From the NCBI GenBank assembly GCA_016715365.1, contig JADKAM010000001.1:310001-374000 (forward strand): a stretch of 64,000 nt of DNA, read 5' to 3'. Source of the DNA: Chitinophagaceae bacterium. GTDB taxonomy: Bacteria; Bacteroidota; Bacteroidia; Chitinophagales; Chitinophagaceae. Both the position numbers and the translations under genes were made by a program. Numbering within the stretch: the stretch's first letter is position 1; each line of letters begins with the position of its first letter. The notes beneath the pieces are model-generated. The model had not been told where the DNA came from. It saw only the letters and a program-made list of their open reading frames with translations, and ran no database searches. Of this stretch, positions 47,001 through 54,415 are shown piece after piece.

Positions 47001-48100
47001 CCTAGGTAAATTTTACCGGTGTTTTTTTCTACCACAAAGCCGCCATAATAGTCTCCATAATGCCAGGCAGGTACGGTAGTAGTGCCATTGAAGGTCCATT
47101 GCAAAGCGCCTGCTGCATCGTATTTCGACAATTTGTAGGAAGTACCATCTCCGCCGCCGGTAACATAAATATTACCTTCGTAATCAAAATCCACATCCTT
47201 GGCTTTTCCATTATTAACGCCGCTCAGCCCGCCGGTACTGCTCACAAATGGATCTATGATGAGCTGTTTAGATCTGTCGTAGCCTTGCGGAAATGTAAAG
47301 TCAATTTCTGTTCCGGTTAATTTATAAAAAGACTTTACATTTTTGCTGATACTTTTTGAATCCTGCCCATCATAATAACTTACCGGTACAGAAGTTTCAA
47401 CTCCTTCAATATCCGATTTGATAAACAGGCTTCCCTTGCTGTCTGTTCTTATAGTTTTTATATCGCCGCCGTATTTTAGTTTAACGGCCGCAACATCGGC
47501 ACCTGGCTTAACCAGCAGGCTGTATTCAAAACCTGCTTTATTATTTTTTGTAAATGAGTAAATGATATCAATACCCGGGTAGGCATTCTGATAAATAAGT
47601 TTTTTATACCCATAAGCTTTTTGCGGAATTAATCCATATGTGTGATAGGCCGTTGTAACATCTTCTGCAATAACTTTTACATCGGGGTTTATTCCAACCC
47701 ACTCCATGGTAATTATCCTGTCTGTAATCAGCTTTTTTTTCTCAATTACATCTTCAGGTACCCCCAATTTTTCAAGCCTTCTTTCTTCCTTTTCAGAAAT
47801 CTTTTCCGTTTTTCTTTGCAGATGAATCAAGCCTTTTAACGTAAAAAGAACCGGCATATTCATGCCTTCGTAACCAAATTTAATTGGCCCCATGCCTGTA
47901 TAACCATCCATGGTTTTACCATACTGACCGATATTGTCTGTAAATACCTGTTGTTGACTTATAGTTTGCTTTAAAGCCGGATTTACTTTAACAATTGTGG
48001 GGATTGTATTTTGTGCAAAACAAATCTTTCCAGTACAAAGAAGTATAACCAGGCAGGTCTTCACAAAACTATTGTCTGGCAAATAATATTTTTTTCTCAT
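41042..48100 (-). CDS. Giant DUF7948 surface protein with 16 SprB-like repeats and T9SS type A domain
   Basis: The start at the ATG at 48100 gives 2352 residues with a signal peptide (ending LLCTGKICFAQ). DUF7948 covers about residues 50-285 (DNIGQYGKTMDGYTGMGPIK, YPGIDIIYSFTKNNKAGFEY). A propeller-like region runs to about residue 640, then come 16 tandem SprB-like repeats of about 76 residues (NNGTITATGTGG...PLQYSINGTTYQ...YTVYVKDANGC). Units 9 and 10 are longer and divergent. A unique beta-rich domain follows, and the C-terminus is a T9SS type A sorting domain (ILSISPNPVINGTFNLDLF, AAGTYTISVTTEKDKSRVLRF). Cell-surface adhesin or gliding-associated use is the family expectation. It is a paralogue of the protein at 25381-29010. 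Its stop lies 68 nt before tRNA-Arg on the same strand. Confidence 0.93.
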   Translation of the reverse strand: MRKKYYLPDNSFVKTCLVILLCTGKICFAQNTIPTIVKVNPALKQTISQQQVFTDNIGQYGKTMDGYTGMGPIKFGYEGMNMPVLFTLKGLIHLQRKTEKISEKEERRLEKLGVPEDVIEKKKLITDRIITMEWVGINPDVKVIAEDVTTAYHTYGLIPQKAYGYKKLIYQNAYPGIDIIYSFTKNNKAGFEYSLLVKPGADVAAVKLKYGGDIKTIRTDSKGSLFIKSDIEGVETSVPVSYYDGQDSKSISKNVKSFYKLTGTEIDFTFPQGYDRSKQLIIDPFVSSTGGLSGVNNGKAKDVDFDYEGNIYVTGGGDGTSYKLSKYDAAGALQWTFNGTTTVPAWHYGDYYGGFVVEKNTGKIYLGQGFSPGTGYRVVRISTSGLYDNYISTGNTAFNENWKMYWSCNNGSPQILVVGGGTSSNLNLGVLTPPSTTISALNITNVPSSCCQDMADMVFDPATNDIYSIFASVFGTPSINNKIFKNAAPYSGASIAWSVQSGYNVLSEANNRPYMANVIAGYNDNSANMLALNASYLFYWDGKNLKAFNKSTGADAGTPLTTANTAMMQGGIIADACNNIFVGEGNGIIKVYNFNGITFSDAPADIAIPGFSGKAVYDLSYDESKKLIYASGDGFVGSFDVAAYCPATTYTLTAVPNCLTASATATVTPAPPGGSVITYNLYNGTTLVTSNTTGVFSGLSPNITYAVIATVNQACSGTQAAATFVIPGPTIGITTTNTTCGAGTGSINAVGSGTSAPYTYSIDGTNFFPSGNFPNLPAGIYTVTVKDLNGCSNTASVTLTNTNGPQLAFTNTNANCSSNNGTVTANATGGASPYQYSINNGATWQTNNFFTGLTAGVYTLVVKDANNCINSTLVTITTSPAVFITAIPAAATCGSNNGTITAFGTGGTAPLQYSMDGNNYQPSNIFTGVTPGTYTVYVKDVNGCYATTTVTVTNSPAPAVTATSTGALCNNVNGTITATGTGGIAPLQYSINGVTFQTGNIFTGLAACGYTVTVKDATGCTNIVAVTVSSTGGPTANAVSTVSACNSNTGTITITASGGVPGYQYSINGTTYQAGNVFNNLAAGNYIAYAKDANGCIGTFSITVGNTAGPSITAVATPTSCNANDGIITITAGGGTPGYQYSIDGTTYVAGFVFSGLASGNYIAYVKDFNGCIKSTGVVVNNISGLSLAVSTIVSGCSLNNGVITATATGGAAPLQYSINGTVYQPGNVFTGLASASYTVYVKDNNNCIVTKPATVGSVSGPSLSVSIERQATCGAATGVIRANGSGGLAPLTYNIDGGAFQPINIFINLAPGLHTIIVKDATGCTVSQSVTITNSGAGNAITDVTFVLKDALACTGQTGRIKNLKGEPSGGGNHYEFSLDGGAFTTSNQFNPVSVGTHTITARNDDGCMFTRLVTIGSGVAATATATSTATLCNASTGTITITGIGASTPYHANIDNAATWVTFFPPGGNTFTFTNLSSGTHKIIIADDADFVTGPPDIPGACLTTLFVAVPSTGGPTISTTQVNPTCSANNGSITAVGGGTAGPYTFNIDGGAYFSSGVFNNLAPGVHAVTVKDAAGCITGANVTLSNAAVPTITAALQPATCNLNNGTVTATATGGVPPLQYSINGTIFQSSNVFSNLAPGSYTLYVKDVNECYSTLPVTISNISLPLATAYTIAASCNNTDGTVVASGSGGTLPYTFSINGSVYQSSGTFSNLAAGFYTVYIKDARDCITTTGISVANAGGPAITAASSTPANCDNPTGIITVTASGGGGGIEYSKDGTNFQVSNIFNGLLPGTYIITVRDINGCLNARAVTVANLPGPQTLTAVVTNAACGSNNGSITATASGGTGTLQYSIDGITYQLSNIFNAVPAGGHTLYVRDVNLCVKTLAATVLNLAAPTLSAISSPASCGLSDGTITASATGGTTALTYSKDGISFQASNIFTGLAANSYLIRVKDARGCRDSSLVTVNTTTAFSGLLAAATGGPQVSTSAVVVPTGTTYLDTFCNLIARVVPSGASPAGGSISSKVIIDPSVQTYNNEPYVQRHFDIEPATNAATSTATVTLYFKDQEFQEFNLHRTGFPPLPTVANGGNADPSITNVRVTQYHGVPIAPHNAGNPAPGYYTNSAGVLIVPTSVNYNSTFNYWEVTITVNGFSGFYVHTNLNHVLPITLNYFNGTRQGNNHLLNWKVTCDASPSVTLILERSTDGTNFNSLYNITATAVRCTQPFDYTDAAPLPGVNYYRLKMVSADGNSKYSNIVALTSNRKGVDILSISPNPVINGTFNLDLFSNATASVEISITDMQGRVVEHRKKNVTSGINSIGFNVPYLAAGTYTISVTTEKDKSRVLRFVKE

Positions 48101-48368
48101 GCAGTTCATTTAAAAAAAACAAGGTAGCGCTATATTAATGTTCAAACAACAATTTAATACTGAACCTGTAAATCAGGCAACCGTACCGGGATAAAAGCAA
48201 GATGAAGCAGTCATACATACAGATGAACCGGCAAAGAAACATACCAAATATGTATTATGTATTTCCAGGCATATCATGTTTCATTTATAAAAAACGATAA
48301 GGATATAGCAGGTTTTTATGTGAAAACAGGAGCATCAAATGACAGATTCAGATTTTAACTGTAAAGCT

Positions 48369-48376
48369 TATCTTTG
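48369..48376 (+). promoter_or_regulatory. Predicted -7 promoter box, TATCTTTG
   Basis: This is an exact TAnnTTTG match, 20 nt before the ATG at 48397. The upstream TTG box is not obvious. The 230 bp between this box and the giant surface-protein gene hold no gene or clear hairpin. Confidence 0.55.
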
Positions 48377-48396
48377 CCCTCCTAAAAATTTTGAGC

Positions 48397-49053
48397 ATGA
48401 AGTGGTTGAATATCGTTATCAAATACCGTTTATGGATTGGCGTCCTTTTTCTTGGCCTTGCCATTTTTACCAATATACAAACCAGTTTCTGGCCATCTTT
48501 TGTACTATACCTGATTGCGGCTATAGCTATTGTAGGGCATTTTCTTTTTGGACCAATGAGGCTTATACAAAGCTATATGGAAGAAGGCGATATGGAAGGT
48601 GCCAAAAAAGTAGTGAATTCAATCTGGTTCCCCGCTATTTTGATCAAACCGGTTCGTTCGGTTTATTATACCATTAAAGGTAACCTGGACATGGTTGACC
48701 AGAATTTTGATGGTGCCGAAAAAAACATGCGCAAAAGTCTTGCGCTGGGCGGCGGCGCCTTAACCAAACAGGCCGAAGGGCCCAACAAACTGCAGCTGGG
48801 TATGCTGATGATGCAGAAAGGAGATATTAAACAGGCAGAAAGTTTTATCCGCCAGGCCATACGTGCCGGTTTACCCGATAACGAAAATAATGCTGCCGCT
48901 TACTTACAGCTTTGTTCTATCATGATGAATAAAAGGGAGTTCAGGGCTGCCAAAGATTATTTTAAAAAAGCAAAAGGTTTTAAGCCAACCACGCCACAGA
49001 TCGTTGACCAGATAAAGCAAATCGAAAAGTATATCACCCGTATGCCGGGATAA
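48397..49053 (+). CDS. TPR-like inner-membrane protein
   Basis: The ATG at 48397 gives 218 residues. Two transmembrane helices lie at residues 7-50 (YRLWIGVLFLGLAIFTNIQT, FVLYLIAAIAIVGHFLFG). TPR-like helical pairs follow (residues 55-210: MEEGDMEGAKKVVNSIWFPA, QNFDGAEKNMRKSLALGGGA, MMQKGDIKQAESFIRQAIRA, FRAAKDYFKKAKGFKP). It is a soluble helical repeat domain tethered to the membrane, probably a scaffold; no specific pathway is evident. It is followed by a REP-like inverted repeat that may terminate it. Confidence 0.75.
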   Translation: MKWLNIVIKYRLWIGVLFLGLAIFTNIQTSFWPSFVLYLIAAIAIVGHFLFGPMRLIQSYMEEGDMEGAKKVVNSIWFPAILIKPVRSVYYTIKGNLDMVDQNFDGAEKNMRKSLALGGGALTKQAEGPNKLQLGMLMMQKGDIKQAESFIRQAIRAGLPDNENNAAAYLQLCSIMMNKREFRAAKDYFKKAKGFKPTTPQIVDQIKQIEKYITRMPG

Positions 49054-49058
49054 GGATA

Positions 49059-49141
49059 GAACACAGATTACTCTGATCAAACGGATTTATACTCATTTTT
49101 AATCCGTTTTTTATCTGTTCAATCTGTGTTATCCGTGTTCC
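49059..49141. repeat. REP-like nested inverted repeat between convergent genes
   Basis: The outer arms AACACAGATT (49060-49069) and AATCTGTGTT (49121-49130) and the inner arms AAACGGATT (49079-49087) and AATCCGTTT (49101-49109) nest into one structure. The words 'aatctgtgttatccgtgttc' are familiar from dispersed intergenic repeats in Bacteroidota genomes. It lies between convergent genes, can act as a two-way terminator, and contains the stop codon of the SRPBCC gene (49131-49129). Confidence 0.7.
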
Positions 49142-49605
49142 ATAATTCCAAACAACTCCGCTACCTTCTTAAACCGGTAATCAAAAATGCCGTTCAATTG
49201 TTTTTTTACAAACAAAGCATTGGCGATATCTCCCAAAAACCACATCGGTAGTTTGTAGTGTACAATATCGGTCATCTCTACACCGCCATCGATCACTTTA
49301 AAATGATGCTGGTGATGCCACATGCTGTAAGGCCCGTAACGCTGTTCATCCACAAAATATTTTCTATCATCCACATGGGTTATTTCTGTCATCCAGTATA
49401 AGGGAATGCCCAAAACGGGGCTCACTTTATATTCAATAACCTGGCCGGCATACATGGCATCTCCATGATATTTTGAAATGGTTTTAAACCCCATATTATC
49501 CGGAGTTATATTGGCAAGATTTGCCGGGTTGCTGAAATAGGCCCAGGCTTTATCAAGACTGATCGGAATTTTTTGAACCGTTTTAAAAGAATAAACTTTA
49601 CTCAT
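49129..49605 (-). CDS. SRPBCC (START-like) family protein
   Basis: This 158-residue cytoplasmic protein has the helix-grip fold pattern: YSFKTVQKIPISLDKAWAYF, then NPANLANITPDNMGF, YWMTEITHVDDRKYFVDEQR and HHFKVIDGGVEMTDIVHYKL, with a C-terminal long helix (QLNGIFDYRFKKVAELF). The length equals that of the usual ligand-binding SRPBCC proteins (polyketide cyclase/dehydrase-like). The ligand is unknown. It is transcribed divergently from the helicase gene, about 60 bp away. Its last codons lie in the REP-like repeat. Confidence 0.85.
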   Translation of the reverse strand: MSKVYSFKTVQKIPISLDKAWAYFSNPANLANITPDNMGFKTISKYHGDAMYAGQVIEYKVSPVLGIPLYWMTEITHVDDRKYFVDEQRYGPYSMWHHQHHFKVIDGGVEMTDIVHYKLPMWFLGDIANALFVKKQLNGIFDYRFKKVAELFGIMEHG

Positions 49606-49630
49606 AGCCTTATAACATCGTTTGAATTAT

Positions 49631-49663
49631 TTTGTTCGGTAAAACGTGTATCAAGTATCTTTG
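49631..49663 (+). promoter_or_regulatory. Predicted promoter giving a leaderless helicase mRNA
   Basis: TTTG at 49631-49634 and TATCTTTG at 49656-49663 are 21 nt apart, a full match to the Bacteroidota consensus. The ATG lies at 49668, about where transcription should begin, so a leaderless mRNA is likely. Confidence 0.65.
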
Positions 49664-49667
49664 GATC

Positions 49668-52600
49668 ATGCGTCACTACCGTGAAATATTGCAAAATAAG
49701 TTTGCTGAAGAATATAAAAAATTAAATAATGAACAGCGCCTTGCTGTTGATACCATTGAAGGGCCGGTAATGGTGATTGCGGGGCCGGGCACAGGCAAAA
49801 CACAAATATTAGCCGCAAGAATCGGCAAGATATTATTAGATACAGATGCCCTGCCCGAAAATATTCTTTGTCTTACCTACACCGATGCCGGTACCATTGC
49901 CATGCGCAGGCGCCTGCAGCAATTCATTGGCGCCGATGCGTACAAAGTAAATATTTACACTTTTCATGCTTTTTGCAATGATGTGATACAGGACAACCTG
50001 AACCTGTTTGAAAAAAATTCGCTGGATGCTATTTCCGAACTGGAAAGTATTGAACTGTTTAAGCAGTTGATTGACTCATTTCCAAAAGGTCATCTTTTAA
50101 AAAGATACCGGGGCGATGTGTATTTCGAAATAAACAATCTCCGCAGTTTATTCAGCAGCATGAAACGTGAAGGCTGGACAGCTGAATTTATTAATGAAAG
50201 AATTGACAGTTACATCAGTGATCTGCCCCATCGTGATGAATATATAGCCAAACGTAAAGTAAAGGAGTTTAATAAAGGCGATGTACGTACCGACAAGATC
50301 GAAGAGGAAAAAGAGAAGATGGAAAAACTGCGTGCTGCAGTAAATGAGTTTGCCAATTTTCAAAACCTGATGCGTAAAAGAAACCGCTACGATTTTGATG
50401 ATATGATCAACTGGGTGATAACCGTATTTGAAGAAAATAAAAACATACTGGCCAGTTACCAGGAAAAATTTCAGTACCTGTTGGTAGATGAATACCAGGA
50501 TACCAGCGGCACACAAAACAAACTGGTGCAGCTACTCATCAACTACTGGGATAAACCCAATGTATTTGTGGTGGGCGATGATGACCAGAGTATTTACCGT
50601 TTTCAGGGAGCCAACGTAGAGAATATGCTGGAGTTTGCAAACAAGTACACCAAAGATCTGATGACGGTAGTACTAACCAACAATTACCGCAGCACACAGC
50701 CCATACTGGATATTTCCAAAACGCTCATCAATCGAAACGAAGAAAGACTGGTTAAGCAGATTAAAGGATTAAGCAAAGATCTGCTTGCTTCCAATTTACG
50801 GATTAACGGATTAACGGATAAACCAATCTTACACGAATACAATTCTGCCAAAGATGAAATGGCGGATATTACCAACCGGGTAGCAGCATTGATTGAACAG
50901 AAAACTGAACCGGGTAAGATCGCCATCATTTATAAAGAAAATAAATACGGCGAAGAGCTGGCAACTTATTTCCGTTTAAAACAAATTCCGTTTTACAGCA
51001 GGCGCAGCATTGATGTGCTGGTACATCCTTTCACCAGTAAAATTGTGCAGCTGCTGCGTTACCTCAATGCTGAACACGATACACCTTATGGCGGCGATGA
51101 AATGCTTTTTGAGATTTTGCATTTTGATTTTTATAAGATCCCTCCCATAGAGATTGCCAAACTAACCGTTGAAACCAATACACTGAAATACAAAGGAGAA
51201 CAGACTTCCATACGCAAACTCCTTTCAGACAAAGCAAACAAACCGGCGCAAAATTTATTTGACACCGGTATTCATGAAGGGCTGAAGCGTTTCAGTTTTA
51301 TGATGGAGAAAATGATTGCAGATGTATCGAACATCACTTTACAGGAATTGTTTGAACACATCATTCAAAATGCCGGCGTGTTGAATTATATCATGCAGAA
51401 CAACGATAAGATTGCGCTGATGCAATTGCTTACTGCTTTGTTTGATTTTATTAAAGATGAAACAAGCCGTGATCCAATGCTTGGTTTAAAAGAACTCATC
51501 AGCATTTTCGATCTGATGGAAAAAGAAGGCATTGCCCTGCCCATGAATAAAGTGGCAGGCACCGATAAAGGTGTAAACCTGTTAACCACCCATGGCAGCA
51601 AGGGACTGGAATTTGAATATGTTTTCTTTGCCGGCGCCAATGCATCCTTTTGGGAAAAGAAACGCAAGCCGGGCGGCGGTTATAAATTTCCGGATACCAT
51701 GTTTACTTCGCAACCAACACCGGCCGATGATGAAGAATTACGCCGCTTATTTTATGTGGCATTAACCCGTGCTGAAAAACATTTGTACATCTCCTATTCA
51801 AAATTCAGGAACGATGGTAAGGAACTGGAACCATCTATGTTTATTGCCGAAATTTTAGAAGAACACGAACTACCGGTTGAAAAAATAACACTTACAGAAG
51901 AGCAGCAAATGGAATTTGAGATGCTGCATTTTACCGCACAGGCACCTGAAATTGAACAGGCGGAGGAAGATTTCATTTCATCAATACTGGAAAAATTTGT
52001 GATGAATGTAACTGCTTTAAGTGCTTACCTCAATTGCCCGTTAGGATTTTATTATAAGAACCTCATCCGTATACCCTCTGGTAAAAGTGAGTCGCTTGAA
52101 TTTGGAAGTGCCATACACCATGCACTGGAAAAACTTTTTAGAAAGATGCAGGATGGCGGCAAAGAAACCTTCCCGTCTAAAGAAGAAATGATTGGCGACT
52201 TTAACTGGTACATGCACAAACACCGGGAAAATTTTACCAAAGAAGCTTTTGACAGGCGGATGGAATATGGTGATGAAGTGCTGCGTAATTATTATGATAA
52301 ATATATTAACAGCTGGAATAAAGTGGTAGCTGTTGAAAGAAACATCCGGGGTATTGTAGTAAATGGTGTGCCCATAAAAGGCAAACTGGATAAACTGGAA
52401 TTTAATGGCAAGGAAGTAAATGTGGTAGATTATAAATCGGGTAATATTGATAATGCGCTGCCAAAAATGAAATCTCCTTCTGATAAAGACCCCAATGGCG
52501 GCGATTACTGGCGCCAGGCCGTCTTCTATAAAATTTTAGTTGATAATTACGAGCAAAAAGACTGGAAAGTGATCAGCACCGAATTTGATTTTATTGAACC

Positions 52601-52814
52601 CGATAAAAAAGGTGAATACCGGAAGGAAAAAATCGTGATCGCCCCACAGGATATGGAAACCGTAAAACAACAACTTACCGAAGTGTGGCATAAAATTCAG
52701 GCCCGTGATTTTTATACCGGCTGCGGAAAAGCCGATTGCCACTGGTGTAATTTTGTAAAGAACAATAAGCTGGCGGTTGCGCTGCACGACCTGGAAGAAG
52801 AGACAGCAGAATAA
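49668..52814 (+). CDS. UvrD/PcrA-type ATP-dependent helicase with C-terminal PD-(D/E)XK nuclease
   Basis: The ATG at 49668 gives 1048 residues. The Q-motif (LNNEQRLAV) and Walker A (AGPGTGKT, residues 38-45) are followed by motif Ia (LCLTYTDAGTIAMRRRL), motif II (LLVDEYQDTSG, near residue 275), motif III (VVGDDDQSIYRFQGA) and motif IV (LTNNYRST). The later motifs are TTHGSKGLEFEYVF and RRLFYVALTRAEKHLY. The last 250 residues form an AddB/RecB-like nuclease: KGKLDKLEFNGKEVNVVDYKSG carries the Asp and Asp-x-Lys. The cysteines in NCPLGFYYK and CGKADCHWC could hold a 4Fe-4S cluster. It acts in DNA repair or double-strand-end processing. It stands alone rather than next to an addA/addB pair. Confidence 0.93.
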   Translation: MRHYREILQNKFAEEYKKLNNEQRLAVDTIEGPVMVIAGPGTGKTQILAARIGKILLDTDALPENILCLTYTDAGTIAMRRRLQQFIGADAYKVNIYTFHAFCNDVIQDNLNLFEKNSLDAISELESIELFKQLIDSFPKGHLLKRYRGDVYFEINNLRSLFSSMKREGWTAEFINERIDSYISDLPHRDEYIAKRKVKEFNKGDVRTDKIEEEKEKMEKLRAAVNEFANFQNLMRKRNRYDFDDMINWVITVFEENKNILASYQEKFQYLLVDEYQDTSGTQNKLVQLLINYWDKPNVFVVGDDDQSIYRFQGANVENMLEFANKYTKDLMTVVLTNNYRSTQPILDISKTLINRNEERLVKQIKGLSKDLLASNLRINGLTDKPILHEYNSAKDEMADITNRVAALIEQKTEPGKIAIIYKENKYGEELATYFRLKQIPFYSRRSIDVLVHPFTSKIVQLLRYLNAEHDTPYGGDEMLFEILHFDFYKIPPIEIAKLTVETNTLKYKGEQTSIRKLLSDKANKPAQNLFDTGIHEGLKRFSFMMEKMIADVSNITLQELFEHIIQNAGVLNYIMQNNDKIALMQLLTALFDFIKDETSRDPMLGLKELISIFDLMEKEGIALPMNKVAGTDKGVNLLTTHGSKGLEFEYVFFAGANASFWEKKRKPGGGYKFPDTMFTSQPTPADDEELRRLFYVALTRAEKHLYISYSKFRNDGKELEPSMFIAEILEEHELPVEKITLTEEQQMEFEMLHFTAQAPEIEQAEEDFISSILEKFVMNVTALSAYLNCPLGFYYKNLIRIPSGKSESLEFGSAIHHALEKLFRKMQDGGKETFPSKEEMIGDFNWYMHKHRENFTKEAFDRRMEYGDEVLRNYYDKYINSWNKVVAVERNIRGIVVNGVPIKGKLDKLEFNGKEVNVVDYKSGNIDNALPKMKSPSDKDPNGGDYWRQAVFYKILVDNYEQKDWKVISTEFDFIEPDKKGEYRKEKIVIAPQDMETVKQQLTEVWHKIQARDFYTGCGKADCHWCNFVKNNKLAVALHDLEEETAE

Positions 52815-52857
52815 AAGATTTGAGAATTTTTATGATTTCTAAACAAATCAAACAGGT

Positions 52858-52865
52858 TAAGTTTG
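52858..52865 (+). promoter_or_regulatory. Predicted -7 promoter box, TAAGTTTG
   Basis: This is an exact TAnnTTTG match, 17 nt before the ATG at 52883. The upstream box is weak. Confidence 0.45.
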
Positions 52866-52882
52866 TATTTTAATTGCCATTA

Positions 52883-54271
52883 ATGAGATCAAAACATTTA
52901 CTTTTTTCCCTTTTCATTGTTTCACTGCTATACCTAATTGCCATCGGCAATGCAGGTTGTGGCCAGATAGGTATGCCAACAGGCGGGCCAAAAGACAGCA
53001 TACCGCCCAGGCTGGTGAATGCTTCGCCTGCATTAAACAGTGTGAATGTAAAAGACAATAAGATCATGCTTACCTTTAATGAATACATTGATCTGAAAGA
53101 AGCACAAACCAATGTGTTGATCTCACCACTCCCAAAAAAACAACCTTCTATTGATTTTAAACTGAAGACAGTTACTGTAAAACTGAAGGATACACTTTTA
53201 CCCAACACCACCTACAGCATTAATTTTGGAAGCGCCATTGTAGATAATAATGAAGGCAATCCTTACAAGGATTTTACCTATGTTTTTTCTACCGGTAATC
53301 AAATAGACAGTTTTAAGCTAACTGGTAAAGTTATACTTGCCGAAACAGGTAAATACGACAGTACTTTACTGGCCATACTTTACCGTAAAACAGATGACTC
53401 GGCCGTACAAAAAATCAGGCCCGACTATATTGCCCGGCTAAGCGGCGATGGCAGTTTTACTTTTGTAAATCTGCCTGCAGGTAGTTTTAATGTGTATGCA
53501 TTAAAAGATGGCGATGGCGGTAAATTCTATAATTCTAAAAAAGAAATGTTTGCATTTGCCGATGCACCGGTAAGTATTGCTGCAAACAACGAACCGGTTA
53601 TTTTGTATGCATCGGCGCTTGAAAAAGAAAGTACAAATACCAAAACACTTAAACCTGCATTTGCCAAAAGATTGACATATACATTGGTTTCCGGCTTTCA
53701 GGGACAGGATCTGCTTACGCCCTTTGTATTAAGTTTTAATAACCCCTTAAAAATATTCGAACCGGCAAAATTAATTTTAAGAGACAGTAATTACAAACCG
53801 GTAGCGGCAGCCAGCTGGACAATTGACAGCACCAGAACCAAAATAACCCTCGCAGCCAAATGGCAGGAAGCCATGGATTACCGCATCATCATAGATACCA
53901 GTGCCATTATTGATTCAGCAAACCTTCATCTTTCCAAAGCAGATACCATTCGTTTTACAACAAAACAACAATCAGATTATGGTAATGTGGTGTTGCGTTT
54001 CAGCAATCTTGACCTGGCCAAACATCCGGTTCTTCAATTAGTAAAGAACGAAATAATTGAAGAAAGCTATCCGCTTACCGCAACAGAATGGAGCAGCAAA
54101 TTTGTAACACCCGGCGAGTATGAAATCCGAATCCTGTACGATGATAACAACAATGGCAAATGGGACCCCGGTAATTATTCTAAAAAACTACAGCCCGAAA
54201 AAGCCATTACCCTAAAAGACAAATTAGCCATAAAAGCCAATTGGGATAATGAACGGGATATTAAATTGTAA
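52883..54271 (+). CDS. Lipoprotein with bacterial Ig-like (Big_5) domain
   Basis: The ATG at 52883 gives 462 residues. A signal sequence ends at a lipobox-like GNAGC. The mature start (MPTGGPKDSIPPRLVNASPA) leads into the Big_5 domain (residues 35-135: VKDNKIMLTFNEYIDLKEAQ, LLPNTTYSINFGSAIVDNNE, NPYKDFTYVFSTG). A prealbumin-like segment follows (SFTFVNLPAGSFNVYALKDG), and the tail reads NNNGKWDPGNYSKKLQPE. This protein is common in Bacteroidota, usually annotated as an Ig-like domain protein, with no defined function. It is probably anchored in the outer membrane and faces the periplasm or the surface. Confidence 0.85.
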   Translation: MRSKHLLFSLFIVSLLYLIAIGNAGCGQIGMPTGGPKDSIPPRLVNASPALNSVNVKDNKIMLTFNEYIDLKEAQTNVLISPLPKKQPSIDFKLKTVTVKLKDTLLPNTTYSINFGSAIVDNNEGNPYKDFTYVFSTGNQIDSFKLTGKVILAETGKYDSTLLAILYRKTDDSAVQKIRPDYIARLSGDGSFTFVNLPAGSFNVYALKDGDGGKFYNSKKEMFAFADAPVSIAANNEPVILYASALEKESTNTKTLKPAFAKRLTYTLVSGFQGQDLLTPFVLSFNNPLKIFEPAKLILRDSNYKPVAAASWTIDSTRTKITLAAKWQEAMDYRIIIDTSAIIDSANLHLSKADTIRFTTKQQSDYGNVVLRFSNLDLAKHPVLQLVKNEIIEESYPLTATEWSSKFVTPGEYEIRILYDDNNNGKWDPGNYSKKLQPEKAITLKDKLAIKANWDNERDIKL

Positions 54272-54382
54272 TGGATAATTTTTTAATTGATAATGGATAA
54301 TGCCTCTGCTTCATGCACAAATCTATTTCGCTTACTGCATTGAATTTAAAAAATTATCCATTATTCCATTATCAATTATCCA
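54269..54382. repeat. REP-like inverted repeat between the Ig-like gene and recR
   Basis: TAATGGATAATTTTTTAA (54269-54286) and its exact inverse (54346-54363) are 59 nt apart, flanked by further copies of TTGATAATGGATAAT-type words on both sides. The left arm includes the TAA stop of the Ig-like gene. It is probably a dispersed intergenic repeat that also forms a terminator-like structure. Confidence 0.7.
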
Positions 54383-54411
54383 TTTGTTCATCCCATTATC
54401 CATTAACTTTA
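54383..54411 (+). promoter_or_regulatory. Predicted recR promoter, leaderless
   Basis: TTTG (54383-54386) and TAACTTTA (54404-54411) are 17 nt apart, close to the Bacteroidota consensus with the last base A instead of G. The ATG of recR is 4 nt further. Confidence 0.5.
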
Positions 54412-54415
54412 CTGC

